Of a stretch of 16,285 nucleotides of DNA, positions 1 to 7,541 are shown piece after piece; the stretch's first letter is position 1; every line of letters starts with the position of its first letter. A program made the position numbers and the translations under genes. This DNA is from Bordetella parapertussis (lineage in GTDB: Bacteria; Pseudomonadota; Gammaproteobacteria; Burkholderiales; Burkholderiaceae_B). Below the pieces are notes generated by a model. The model made no database searches. It was not told the origin of the DNA and saw only the letters and a program-made list of their open reading frames with translations. Location of the stretch: NCBI GenBank assembly GCA_943331855.1, contig CALQNE010000046.1, forward strand, positions 1 to 16,285. Reading direction: 5' to 3'.

Positions 1-283
1 CCCCATAGGCATCGCGCACCACCGAGAAGTCCATGGCAGTAATCGTGTTGAGGGCGGTCTCACGTGGAAATAGCTTTAGGCAAGCTTCTTTAGCCGCGAA
101 GCGCGCAGCAAGACTCGCAAGGCGAGCGGCACCCTCACCCGCGTCAAGCAGTTCTTGCACTGAAAAAAGCTTTTCGAGATCGCCTGGCAGTGCCTCAACC
201 AGTCGGGCAATGCGCGCAATTTCAACTGTATCAACCGCGCAGCCGTCGGGCAAAGTATCTTCGCGAACAGACGACGCCGTCAC
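1..283 (-). CDS. Holo-[acyl-carrier-protein] synthase / 4'-phosphopantetheinyl transferase, partial (C-terminus outside the window)
   Basis: This gene would transfer the 4'-phosphopantetheine arm of CoA to the serine of an acyl carrier protein. Ninety-four residues are visible before the left edge cuts the gene. The first AcpS signature, AVDTVEIARI, lies at residues 16-25, with D18 as the expected metal ligand. The second, ARFAAKEACLK, lies at 60-70, with E66 as the second ligand. The spacing fits the AcpS family, which is usually about 120-130 residues. I placed the start at a GTG 1 base after the stop of the upstream KAS-like gene. No Shine-Dalgarno sequence is evident there, so translation probably depends on coupling. 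Its place at the end of the synthase operon suggests that it activates the operon's own acyl carrier protein at 3750-4178; that is inference. The family call is fairly firm. Whether this is the only or a second AcpS of the genome cannot be seen. Confidence 0.83.
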   Translation of the reverse strand, partial: MTASSVREDTLPDGCAVDTVEIARIARLVEALPGDLEKLFSVQELLDAGEGAARLASLAARFAAKEACLKLFPRETALNTITAMDFSVVRDAYG

Positions 284-284
284 G

Positions 285-1556
285 CTATTGAATCGCGCGT
301 AACAACAATGCGCCGTTTGTGCCCGCAAAACCGCGACATAACACCAACACCACATCGCTGCGCGGTGCACGGGTTTGCTGAGAGACATTTAGACCCGCAC
401 ACGAATCCGCCAACTGTTCAAGATTTGCAATCCCGGGGACCACTTTGCGCCGACAAGCTTCAAGACCTACGGCCACGTCTACCAACCCCGAGGCGGCAAA
501 TAAGTGGCCGAACGACCATTTAAACCCGGTGACCGGTGGCATATCAGTACCAAAGACGCTTAGCAAGGCTGCGGTTTCTGATGCATCAGATTCTTGTGTC
601 CCGTTGCCGTGCGCCACAATCATGCCCACGTCGGCTGGTTTGAGTTGCGCATCGGCCAAGGCCAAGTCAATCGCACGCCTTAAGCCATCACCATCAGCGC
701 GAATACAAAACAAACCCTCGCCCTCAGAAGCATCACCGCCGCCTAGATACTCTCCGAGCACGGTCGCGCCTCGCGCCTGCGCAGATGCCTCAGTTTCAAG
801 TACCAACGCAGCAGCACCCTCACCTAGCAAACATCCGTCATGTCGCCGATCAAAGGGTCGTAAGGTCTCTTTGCTAATTAACCCGACGCGCTCAAGGTAC
901 AACAACGTTTGTGGCTCGATGGGCGCATCATGCCCGACCGCTACAACACGCTGGGCATCGCCCTCTCGAAGCGCCCAGGCGCTTTCAATCACCGACAAAA
1001 TACCGCTAGAAGTATGGTTGGTGATGCACCCGTTTGGGCCCTTGAGCTGATGACGAATACTAATATGGCACAACACGTTATTCGGCAACGATTTCAGCAG
1101 CCACATCGGATTGACCATGTTCGACAGCTCGCGACCGAAACCATTGAGATCGTTTTTAGTTTCGGCCATCAAGGGAAAAAAGTCGTAATTCACTTCAAAC
1201 GCGCCCCCGCCCGAGCCCACATAACAACCGGTTTGATCGGCGTACTGCGCCGCAGTCGTTTCATCGAGGGCCTCGCGCCAAGCGGGCAGACCCGCTTGCT
1301 CGATGGCTTGACCACCTGCGTAAATACCAAAGACGTCAGAACGACGTACAAGCTTGAGCAGTTTACGGTCGCCGAGTAACTTACCACCGTTGTAATCAGG
1401 CACTTCAGCCGCGAGGTGGCCCTGATAATGCTCAGCATTAAAACTTGTGATCGGAACCAGGTTCGAGCGCCCTGCTAATAAGGTGTCAACAATGCTACCG
1501 GGATCGGTCCCTGATCCGCAGATAGCACCATTTCCTGTAATGACGATTCGACTCAT
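285..1556 (-). CDS. Beta-ketoacyl synthase-like protein lacking the catalytic cysteine (chain-length-factor or decarboxylase-like)
   Basis: This is a 423-residue thiolase-fold condensing-enzyme homologue of normal FabF length. The N-terminal strand RIVITGNGAICGSG is typical of KAS II proteins. The motif around the nucleophile reads GPNGCITNHTSSG (173-185). Aligned without gaps to the usual GPxxxxxTACxSG, it puts Thr182 (codon ACT) where the catalytic Cys should be. The other active-site residues remain: H316 in AHGNGT, K346, and H351 in FGH. The C-terminal GFAGTN loop is also present. Cys-less KAS proteins serve as chain-length factors paired with an active KAS, or as malonyl-ACP decarboxylases. 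The neighbouring gene 5 bases upstream encodes an intact KAS, so a heterodimer is plausible. The start is the ATG at 1556, with AGGA about 11 bases upstream; a longer reading frame up to 1619 overlaps the upstream gene and has no family similarity there. Confidence 0.88.
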   Translation of the reverse strand: MSRIVITGNGAICGSGTDPGSIVDTLLAGRSNLVPITSFNAEHYQGHLAAEVPDYNGGKLLGDRKLLKLVRRSDVFGIYAGGQAIEQAGLPAWREALDETTAAQYADQTGCYVGSGGGAFEVNYDFFPLMAETKNDLNGFGRELSNMVNPMWLLKSLPNNVLCHISIRHQLKGPNGCITNHTSSGILSVIESAWALREGDAQRVVAVGHDAPIEPQTLLYLERVGLISKETLRPFDRRHDGCLLGEGAAALVLETEASAQARGATVLGEYLGGGDASEGEGLFCIRADGDGLRRAIDLALADAQLKPADVGMIVAHGNGTQESDASETAALLSVFGTDMPPVTGFKWSFGHLFAASGLVDVAVGLEACRRKVVPGIANLEQLADSCAGLNVSQQTRAPRSDVVLVLCRGFAGTNGALLLRAIQ

Positions 1557-1561
1557 GTTGA

Positions 1562-2875
1562 TCACCGTCCTGAAGCGACAAGTGCCGCTGTTTCTTCGGG
1601 ATGTCGAAAGGCCAGGCAACTGTTGCTACCCCCGAACCCGAGTGAGTTTGAAATTGCCATGCCAATGCGTTGTGCACGCGGTACGTCGCGAACAATATTG
1701 ACGTCGCAATCGGGATCGAGTTGTTGCAAGTTTGCGTTGGGCGGCATCAAACCATCGCGAATGGCCAACGCGCACAGCCCCGCTTCGACCGCGCCCGCCG
1801 CTGCGATGAGATGGCCCGTCACACTCTTCGTTGAACTGACGCCAACACTTTGGACACGCCCTGCAAAGACAGCGTTGACTGCGGCACATTCACTGCGATC
1901 ATTCATCGGCGTCGAGGTGCCGTGAGCATTCAAATAGTCAATATCGGCAATGTCAGCACCTGCATCAGCAATGGCCCGACGCATTGACTGAATCGGGCCA
2001 TCGCCCGAGGGATGAGAATCTGTGATGCGATAGGACGAGAGTGAATTGCCATCACCTGCCAACTCAGCGTAAATCGTAGCGCCACGCTGTACGGCAGAGT
2101 TCCATTCTTCGAGCACTAAAAATCCAGCGCCTTCGCCCAACAAAAACCCGTTGCGAGTTAGATCAAACGGTCGACTGGCACGTTCAGGTTGATCGTTATC
2201 AGGCGAGACCGCCGACAGCAAACAAAAGCCCGACAGCCCAACCGGCGAGATCATGGAGTCAAAGCCACCTGTCAGTACGCGGTCGGCTAAGCCGCGACGA
2301 ATCAAGCGCATGGCGGTGCCGATGGCCTGCCCCCCTGAGGCGCACGCGGTATGTACCGTCGACGCATAACCGCGGATACCAAAACGGCGCAACAACAAAG
2401 AAATGCCCGCAGTAGACAAGCTACGGCTAAACGCCATCACATCATTGGCGATCGGCTCATTGAGCAAGGCACTGGCAACAAATTCACCGTCGGGCGCTGC
2501 AGAGCTTTGCACGGCCGCGATCTCTTGATGTGCCACAGTCATCATGCCAGCACCCACGACACAACCCCAGCGGGCTGCATCTTGTGCGGTAGGGCGCACA
2601 CCCGCGTCAGCGATTGCCTGATCAGCTGCGCCTATGGCAAACCGATGCGCACGACTGGCGTACTTCAGCAACTTACGATCATCAATGGGCGGCAAGTCAT
2701 CAAAGCCCTTTACCTCAGCTGCGATGCGCGTTGAGAAGCCTGAGGCATCAAAAATCGTAATCGGACCCGCACAACTGCGCGCCGATTTAATTCGGGCCCA
2801 GGTTGAAGCTGTGTCAAGACCGGCCGGGGTTACCAGTCCGATTCCTGTGATCGCAACGCGACGTCGTGTGGTCAT
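1562..2875 (-). CDS. Beta-ketoacyl-[acyl-carrier-protein] synthase, KAS I/II family (FabF-like)
   Basis: This 437-residue enzyme should catalyse decarboxylative Claisen condensation of an acyl chain with malonyl-ACP, the chain-extending step. The complete catalytic set is visible: the nucleophile C178 in HTACASG, H318 in NAHGTSTPMND, K350 in SSTKS, and H355 in VTGH. The C-terminal GFGGSN loop (413-418) is canonical. The N-terminus RRVAITGIGLVTPAG is typical of FabF. Its ATG overlaps the stop of the dehydratase gene by 4 bases (ATGA), and its own stop lies 5 bases before the Cys-less KAS gene, so the three are probably translated in a coupled manner. The intact neighbour suggests that this is the active half of a KAS pair. 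It is clearly a KAS, but housekeeping fabF is usually found beside acpP, fabG and fabD, which differs from this context. Confidence 0.93.
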   Translation of the reverse strand: MTTRRRVAITGIGLVTPAGLDTASTWARIKSARSCAGPITIFDASGFSTRIAAEVKGFDDLPPIDDRKLLKYASRAHRFAIGAADQAIADAGVRPTAQDAARWGCVVGAGMMTVAHQEIAAVQSSAAPDGEFVASALLNEPIANDVMAFSRSLSTAGISLLLRRFGIRGYASTVHTACASGGQAIGTAMRLIRRGLADRVLTGGFDSMISPVGLSGFCLLSAVSPDNDQPERASRPFDLTRNGFLLGEGAGFLVLEEWNSAVQRGATIYAELAGDGNSLSSYRITDSHPSGDGPIQSMRRAIADAGADIADIDYLNAHGTSTPMNDRSECAAVNAVFAGRVQSVGVSSTKSVTGHLIAAAGAVEAGLCALAIRDGLMPPNANLQQLDPDCDVNIVRDVPRAQRIGMAISNSLGFGGSNSCLAFRHPEETAALVASGR

Positions 2876-3750
2876 GCAATTTCTCCGGGTGCAAAAAACA
2901 TCTTCGCACCAGCGATGGTTTTACCCTCAGCCTGCGCAGTCACCTTGACCAGGTAGGGCTCGAGATCTTCAGAACTCGGTGCAACCAGCTGAGCCGATAG
3001 CACCACCGTTGCGCCAGGCGCCGTAAATGCACGCACTTTGACATTAGTAATACGCGTCAACCGCTGCGTCACGTTGCCAGCGGCTAGGGCGACTGCACGC
3101 ATCGCTAACTGTAACTGAGCATCTAGCATCAAGGTTGCCGGAAAAACGGGACGCCGCGGAAAATGATCTTCAAAGAAAGCGGCCTGGGCCGGCACCGCCA
3201 ATTGCGCTTGAAAATGCTCGACCGTCGACTCAGGTAAGTCAGTCAGGGCGGGCCGTGGCACACCGGCAAAGGCCCCAGGGACACGTCCGGAAGTGCTAAG
3301 TTGAGCGAAATCAGCAGCCAATGCAGCCGGATCATCAAAATCGTGAATGTCGAGCATTGAACCGACTGTATCAGCCAACTCAAGCACCAATTGCCCCCTT
3401 ACAAGAGCATGACCGCGATACACAATTGACTCGGCGTCACACGACTCAATGTCCACAATCAATTCGAGCATGTCGCCTGGTCGAGGCATTGAAAAAATCT
3501 TGGTATCGCCCGCCAGTGCCGCGACCGGGCGATGGCTAAATCCCACGGTTGACATGGCGACCCAAGCTGCCAGTTGGCCTAAGGCCTCGGCTACCAAACT
3601 GGTCGGAAAGTGGTCAATACTTGCCGGGATCGTGTAGACGCCGCATACCCGCGTCACACCTTCAATTTGGGTAATTCGGTCGACAAAGGAAAAAGCAGCA
3701 AAGCGACCAGTTGGCGCGGCCGCAGTGGCCCGCGCCATACTCACGACCAT
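2872..3750 (-). CDS. Double-hotdog 3-hydroxyacyl-ACP dehydratase (FabA/FabZ-like tandem)
   Basis: This 292-residue protein appears to be a tandem of two hotdog folds and would dehydrate 3-hydroxyacyl-ACP to enoyl-ACP. The C-terminal half contains DHFPRRPVFPATLMLD (195-210). His196 and Asp210 are 14 residues apart, exactly as in FabA-type enzymes, where these residues are the catalytic pair. The N-terminal half contains IDHFPTSLVAEALGQLAAW (45-63). Aligned on EALGQ, this keeps the acidic residue (E55), but the position of the catalytic His is Ile41, so this half is probably structural. FabA and FabZ are normally single-domain proteins of about 150-170 residues that dimerise; the fusion makes the dimer internal. 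The start ATG overlaps the ACP stop by one base (TGATG). Whether it also isomerises the double bond like FabA cannot be told from the sequence. Confidence 0.85.
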   Translation of the reverse strand: MVVSMARATAAAPTGRFAAFSFVDRITQIEGVTRVCGVYTIPASIDHFPTSLVAEALGQLAAWVAMSTVGFSHRPVAALAGDTKIFSMPRPGDMLELIVDIESCDAESIVYRGHALVRGQLVLELADTVGSMLDIHDFDDPAALAADFAQLSTSGRVPGAFAGVPRPALTDLPESTVEHFQAQLAVPAQAAFFEDHFPRRPVFPATLMLDAQLQLAMRAVALAAGNVTQRLTRITNVKVRAFTAPGATVVLSAQLVAPSSEDLEPYLVKVTAQAEGKTIAGAKMFFAPGEIA

Positions 3751-4178
3751 CAGCCAGCGGCTTGTGAAGCGCGCTGAGCACGAATCACGAGCTTGCAGAA
3801 GGTTTCGGGCGTGTACAACCGCGCGATGTGATCTACACGCATCGGTAACTTAAAGCGCGACTCGTCAATTTCAGACAAGTATTCGCGTAACCGAGCCACG
3901 CCTTTATCGGTCAAAACACCGCCTTGTTCGAATTCGGTCACAGGCATCTCGCCACGCACATCTTCGATGATTTTGCCGCGCGGCACTTTAATTTTGAAGG
4001 CACGCTCAAGACGGAACACCATGTCGAGAAAATCGATGGATTCGGCATCAAGGCCCTCGATCAGAGAAACGTCGAGTTTGATGTCATCTACATCGCAGCC
4101 GAGAGCATCGGCCATCGTTTTTTGAACGGTGGGGAACACCACCATAATTTCTTCTTTCGAGATGACTGCTTCAGCCAT
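3750..4178 (-). CDS. Acyl carrier protein with C-terminal extension
   Basis: This would carry the growing acyl chain on phosphopantetheine for the surrounding enzymes. The carrier domain spans roughly residues 8-90. The attachment site is Ser47 in LDAESIDFLDM; the usual DSL is ESI here, as in several specialised carriers. Helix III follows as FRLERAFKIKVP. The protein has 142 residues, whereas standard ACPs have about 80. The last 55-60 residues (SEIDESRF...RASQAAG) form a basic, mostly alpha-helical-looking tail of unknown role. The run SIDFLDMVF resembles the AcpXL-type carriers that handle very-long-chain hydroxy fatty acids in rhizobia; this is from memory and was not searched. The start ATG at 4178 has a good ribosome site (GGAG 8 bases upstream) and follows a 102-base gap, so translation of this operon segment is well initiated here. 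Confidence 0.9.
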   Translation of the reverse strand: MAEAVISKEEIMVVFPTVQKTMADALGCDVDDIKLDVSLIEGLDAESIDFLDMVFRLERAFKIKVPRGKIIEDVRGEMPVTEFEQGGVLTDKGVARLREYLSEIDESRFKLPMRVDHIARLYTPETFCKLVIRAQRASQAAG

Positions 4179-4280
4179 AATTAACTCCGAGTATGAGGTA
4201 AGCGCGCATCATTTTAACCCAAGTGTAGGGAAATCCCGCCTAGGCCAGCCACCACCAACCACGGTTTTCAAGCAAAAAAC

Positions 4281-5039
4281 TCAGGCCATCTTAAACCCGC
4301 CGTCCACATAAAGAATCTGGCCCGTGACGTAAGTCGCCATATCTGACACTAAAAATGCGACTGCATTGGCCACTTCTTGAGCCTGACCATAGCGTTTGAG
4401 CAGGATTTTGGTCTTAACTTCGTCATCGGCCAAGTCACGCACCTGTTGCGACATCTCAGTTTCGATGACCCCTGGCGCCACCGCATTGACCAGAATTTTA
4501 CGGGGTGCAAGCTCAACGGCCAGCGCGCGCGTCAAGGCGTCGATCGCGCCTTTGCTTGCTGCGTAATTGGCCTGCCCGCGACCAGCCTTGTTGCCAGCCA
4601 CAGAAGAAAGGTTAACGATTCGGCCCGCACGCTGCGACATCATGAACGGAATCACCGGGCGCGTCACGTTAAAAACGCCACCAACATTCGTGTCAAGCAC
4701 CCCCGAGATTTCGTCATCCTCCATTGCCGCCATCAAGTTGTCGCGCACGATGCCAGCATTGTTAATAAGAATATCGATACGCTCACAACGATCGGCGACC
4801 GCATTGACGGCCTCGATACAAGCCGCAGAGTCACTCACATCAACCTGCAAAGCCGTCGCCTTGCCACCTGCCGCGGTCACACTCGCAACCACCTCTTGGG
4901 CTGCAGCAGCGTTGCCACGGTAGAAAAAATTGACGTCGACCCCCTGCGCTGCAAGCAACTCAACAATCGCACGCCCAATCCCGCGCGAACCTCCGGTCAC
5001 AATTGCGACCTTGCCTGTCAAACCAGATTCAAAGCTCAT
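4281..5039 (-). CDS. fabG: 3-oxoacyl-[acyl-carrier-protein] reductase (FabG-type SDR)
   Basis: This 252-residue short-chain dehydrogenase would reduce 3-oxoacyl-ACP to 3-hydroxyacyl-ACP with NADPH. The cofactor motif TGGSRGIG is at 15-22, NNAG at 93-96, and the catalytic tetrad is N118, S146, Y159 and K163, with the Y-x3-K spacing of ketoreductases (YAASK). The ending ILYVDGGFKMA is typical of FabG, and length agrees with the family. I chose the ATG at 5039 rather than an in-frame TTG at 5048: the ATG has AGG 9 bases upstream, while the TTG lies against that site and overlaps the preceding gene. It follows the enoyl reductase stop by 5 bases. A housekeeping fabG probably exists elsewhere, so this copy may be dedicated to the module. 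SDR substrate calls are never certain, but the context supports the ACP-linked role. Confidence 0.88.
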   Translation of the reverse strand: MSFESGLTGKVAIVTGGSRGIGRAIVELLAAQGVDVNFFYRGNAAAAQEVVASVTAAGGKATALQVDVSDSAACIEAVNAVADRCERIDILINNAGIVRDNLMAAMEDDEISGVLDTNVGGVFNVTRPVIPFMMSQRAGRIVNLSSVAGNKAGRGQANYAASKGAIDALTRALAVELAPRKILVNAVAPGVIETEMSQQVRDLADDEVKTKILLKRYGQAQEVANAVAFLVSDMATYVTGQILYVDGGFKMA

Positions 5040-5044
5040 TGTGT

Positions 5045-5800
5045 TCAACCTGAAATTGAAAAACCACCATCGACCACTAAGGTATGACCATTAATCCAGG
5101 CAGCCTCAGGCAAACAAAGTAAGTAAACCGCATCAGCGACGTTCGTCGGCAACAAGCTAGGACCAATTGGCGTGCGCGCGGCGAACTCTGACAACACCTG
5201 GTCACGGTTCGGGAAATGACTCAGTGCATCGGTATCGACCACACCAGCCGACACTGTGTTGACACGAATCCCTTTTGGACCAAGCTCTTGCGCCAGGGTG
5301 CGCACCAACGCCTCGAGCGCCGCTTTTGAGGCGCCTATAAAACCATAATGCGGCATGGCGCGCTGGGCGCCCAAACTTGACATCGCAACAATGCGACCCC
5401 CGTTCTTCATTAAGGGTAAGGCCTGCTGCGCCAATAAGTTGACTGCGAACGCGTTGGTTTCAAGACACCAGCGAAAGTGCTTCAGACTCATCTCCATCGC
5501 GGGCTTCAATACCCCCGAGGCGGCATTGCTGATCACAATATCCAACTGACCAAATTCTTTCGTAATGGTTTCAAACATCTCGAGCACGCTATCGGGTACG
5601 CCAACACTGGCCTGCACCGCAATCGCCCGACGCCCCATGCCACGCACTTCGGCACAGACCGCTTCGGCCTCATCAAAACTGTTGTAGTAGTTGGCGACAA
5701 TGTCGCAACCGGCCGAGGCCAGTTTTAACGCACAGGCACGACCGATGCCGCGCGCTGCGCCGGTCACCAGGGCAACTTTACCAAGCAGGGGTTGACTCAT
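5045..5800 (-). CDS. fabL: Enoyl-[acyl-carrier-protein] reductase, FabL type (SDR)
   Basis: This 251-residue SDR most likely reduces the enoyl-ACP double bond and so completes the elongation cycle. It has TGAARGIG at 13-20. The active-site spacing is Y152-x6-K159 (YGFIGASK), the pattern of enoyl reductases FabI and FabL, rather than the Y-x3-K of ketoreductases such as the next gene. Several stretches closely match Bacillus subtilis FabL as I remember it: SNAASGVLKPAMEM (91-104), SSLGAQR (141-147), ASKAALEALVR (157-167), VDTDALSHFPNRD (188-200) and the terminal VVDGGFS. FabL is an NADPH-dependent enoyl reductase. The start ATG at 5800 has GGAG 13 bases upstream, slightly distant. An in-frame TTG at 5851 would add 17 residues of no family likeness. 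This is the first gene of the synthase operon and is divergent from mmsA. Confidence 0.85.
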   Translation of the reverse strand: MSQPLLGKVALVTGAARGIGRACALKLASAGCDIVANYYNSFDEAEAVCAEVRGMGRRAIAVQASVGVPDSVLEMFETITKEFGQLDIVISNAASGVLKPAMEMSLKHFRWCLETNAFAVNLLAQQALPLMKNGGRIVAMSSLGAQRAMPHYGFIGASKAALEALVRTLAQELGPKGIRVNTVSAGVVDTDALSHFPNRDQVLSEFAARTPIGPSLLPTNVADAVYLLCLPEAAWINGHTLVVDGGFSISG

Positions 5801-6010
5801 AGTATTGGGAAGACTCCGATCATTCGAACATAAGCCAGCATAAAGGTGCAAAGTTTAACCAAGATCGCCTGAGGCAACCAATTAGCGAACCTGCCACCAT
5901 CCATCTTACAATGGCGCCAAGCTTGTCTTTTTTGCATTATCGGCAATTTGTGCCTCATTCAACCTCTGTTTCGTGCCCCCGCGGCCCCGATGCTTAAAAA
6001 AGGATCTTGT
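5801..6010. promoter_or_regulatory. Divergent intergenic region between the synthase operon and mmsA
   Basis: This 210-base gap separates two divergently transcribed operons, so it must hold the promoters of both, unless expression comes from outside. I found no convincing -35/-10 pair on either strand. The mmsA ribosome site (AAGGA at 5999-6003) and the fabL GGAG lie at the two ends. A small inverted repeat, GCCT-G-AGGC, occurs at 5867-5875. Nothing here looks coding. Confidence 0.4.
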
Positions 6011-7534
6011 ATGTCTACGCAGCCACCCATGCCCGCCATCCCCAGTGTCGTCTCGCATTGGATTCACAACCAAGCGATTGTCAATGCAGGCGCACGCTCG
6101 CAAGACGTCTTTAATCCCGCAACGGGTCAGGTCGCGCGCAAGGTCGAGCTCGCCAGCCTAGAGACCGTGCAGGCGGCTGTCGACAGCGCTAAAAAGGCGT
6201 TTCCCGGTTGGGCGGATACCCCACCGATTCGTCGTGCCCGCATCATGAATAATTTTTTAGCGTTACTCAATGAACGCAAAGATGAACTCGCTTCAATCAT
6301 CACGCAAGAACACGGCAAAGTATTTACAGATGCCCAAGGTGAGGTCATGCGCGGCATCGACATCGTTGAATTCGCCTGCGGAATGCCGCAATTGTTGAAA
6401 GGCGACTTTACCGACCAAGTCTCAACCGGTATCGACAACTGGACGCTGCGCCAACCGTTAGGTGTTGTGGCCGGAATCACACCCTTTAATTTCCCGTGCA
6501 TGGTCCCGTGCTGGATGTTTCCCGTTGCGATTGCCGCGGGCAACTGTTTTATTTTAAAACCCAGCGAACGCGATCCCTCTGCGTCCATTTACATGGCTCA
6601 ACTCTTTAAAGAAGCCGGTTTACCTGAGGGCGTCTTTAACGTTGTGCAAGGCGATAAAGTCGCTGTCGATGGGCTACTCGAACACCCCGACGTCAAAGCG
6701 ATCAGCTTTGTCGGCTCAACCCCTATCGCACAATATATCTATCAACGCGGTGCCGATTTAGGCAAGCGCGTGCAAGCCTTAGGCGGTGCTAAAAATCATA
6801 TGGTCGTGATGCCCGATGCAGATATCGACCAAGCTGTTGATGGCCTGATCGGTGCGGCCTACGGCTCAGCCGGAGAACGCTGCATGGCCATTTCAGTGGC
6901 TGTTCTGGTAGGCGATATTGCAGACAAAGTCGTACCTTTACTGGCTGCCCGTGCAAAAACACTCAAAATCAAAAATGGACTTGAGCTTGATGCTGAAATG
7001 GGTCCGATTGTCACCCGCCAAGCACTTGAGCGCATCGAAGGCTACATCGAAGTGGGCGTCAAAGAAGGTGCCAAACTGGTCGTGGATGGTCGCGGACTAA
7101 AAGTACCCGGTCACGAGCAAGGCTTCTTTACGGGCGGTAGCTTGTTCGATCACGTGACGCCTGAAATGCGTATCTATAAAGAAGAAATCTTCGGACCCGT
7201 CTTGTCTTGCGTGCGCGTCAAAGACTTTGGTCAAGCGGTTGATCTCATTAATGCTCACGAATTTGGCAACGGCGTTTCTTGTTACACACGCGACGGTAAC
7301 GTGGCACGCGAATTTAGCCGTCGCATCCAGGTCGGCATGGTCGGAATCAATGTACCAATTCCTGTGCCAATGGCTTGGCATGGCTTTGGTGGCTGGAAGA
7401 AAAGTCTGTTTGGTGACATGCATGCCTACGGAGAAGAAGGTGTGCGCTTTTACACCAAACAAAAATCAATCATGCAGCGCTGGCCCGAGACCATCGGTAA
7501 AGGCGCTGAGTTCGTGATGCCCACAGCGAAGTAA
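6011..7534 (+). CDS. mmsA: CoA-acylating methylmalonate-semialdehyde dehydrogenase
   Basis: This 507-residue aldehyde dehydrogenase would oxidise methylmalonate semialdehyde (or malonate semialdehyde) with NAD+ and CoA to propionyl-CoA (or acetyl-CoA) and CO2, in valine, myo-inositol or beta-alanine catabolism in the cytoplasm. The catalytic Cys291 lies in [13 protein letters not shown], and the oxyanion Asn160 in ITPFNFP. The general-base Glu of ordinary aldehyde dehydrogenases is absent: the segment reads [10 protein letters not shown] (254-263) with Ala256 in its place. This absence marks the acylating MmsA/IolA branch. EEIFGP (391-396) and the closing [10 protein letters not shown] (460-469) are also typical, as is the length. 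I chose the ATG at 6011, with AGGA 7 bases upstream; a longer frame from 5948 adds residues without family similarity. queC follows after 7 bases and is probably co-transcribed. No other valine or inositol gene is in the window. Confidence 0.94.
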   Translation: MSTQPPMPAIPSVVSHWIHNQAIVNAGARSQDVFNPATGQVARKVELASLETVQAAVDSAKKAFPGWADTPPIRRARIMNNFLALLNERKDELASIITQEHGKVFTDAQGEVMRGIDIVEFACGMPQLLKGDFTDQVSTGIDNWTLRQPLGVVAGITPFNFPCMVPCWMFPVAIAAGNCFILKPSERDPSASIYMAQLFKEAGLPEGVFNVVQGDKVAVDGLLEHPDVKAISFVGSTPIAQYIYQRGADLGKRVQALGGAKNHMVVMPDADIDQAVDGLIGAAYGSAGERCMAISVAVLVGDIADKVVPLLAARAKTLKIKNGLELDAEMGPIVTRQALERIEGYIEVGVKEGAKLVVDGRGLKVPGHEQGFFTGGSLFDHVTPEMRIYKEEIFGPVLSCVRVKDFGQAVDLINAHEFGNGVSCYTRDGNVAREFSRRIQVGMVGINVPIPVPMAWHGFGGWKKSLFGDMHAYGEEGVRFYTKQKSIMQRWPETIGKGAEFVMPTAK

Positions 7535-7541
7535 TGCACCA

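Noticed and set aside
33..302. Plus-strand open frame of 89 codons at the left edge
   Set aside because: The minus strand here encodes clear AcpS motifs; the plus-strand product is Arg/Ser/Ala-rich and featureless.
445..1050. Plus-strand open frame of 201 codons
   Set aside because: It is antisense to the Cys-less KAS gene; the Ser/Pro/Ala-rich product looks like a reverse-strand shadow.
4179..4280. Promoter for the ACP gene with -10-like TAAAAT (minus strand, 4216-4211)
   Set aside because: No acceptable -35 hexamer lies 16-18 bases upstream, so it was not listed; this 102-base gap otherwise shows only the ACP ribosome site.
4377..5087. Plus-strand open frame of 236 codons
   Set aside because: It lies antisense to fabG, whose motifs are unmistakable, and its product shows no domain or plausible composition.
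5801..5851. N-terminal extension of the FabL-type gene from a TTG
   Set aside because: The added 17 residues do not resemble SDR N-termini; the ATG at 5800 directly precedes the first strand of the fold.
5948..6010. N-terminal extension of mmsA
   Set aside because: The ATG at 6011 has a good ribosome site, and the extra residues have no family similarity.
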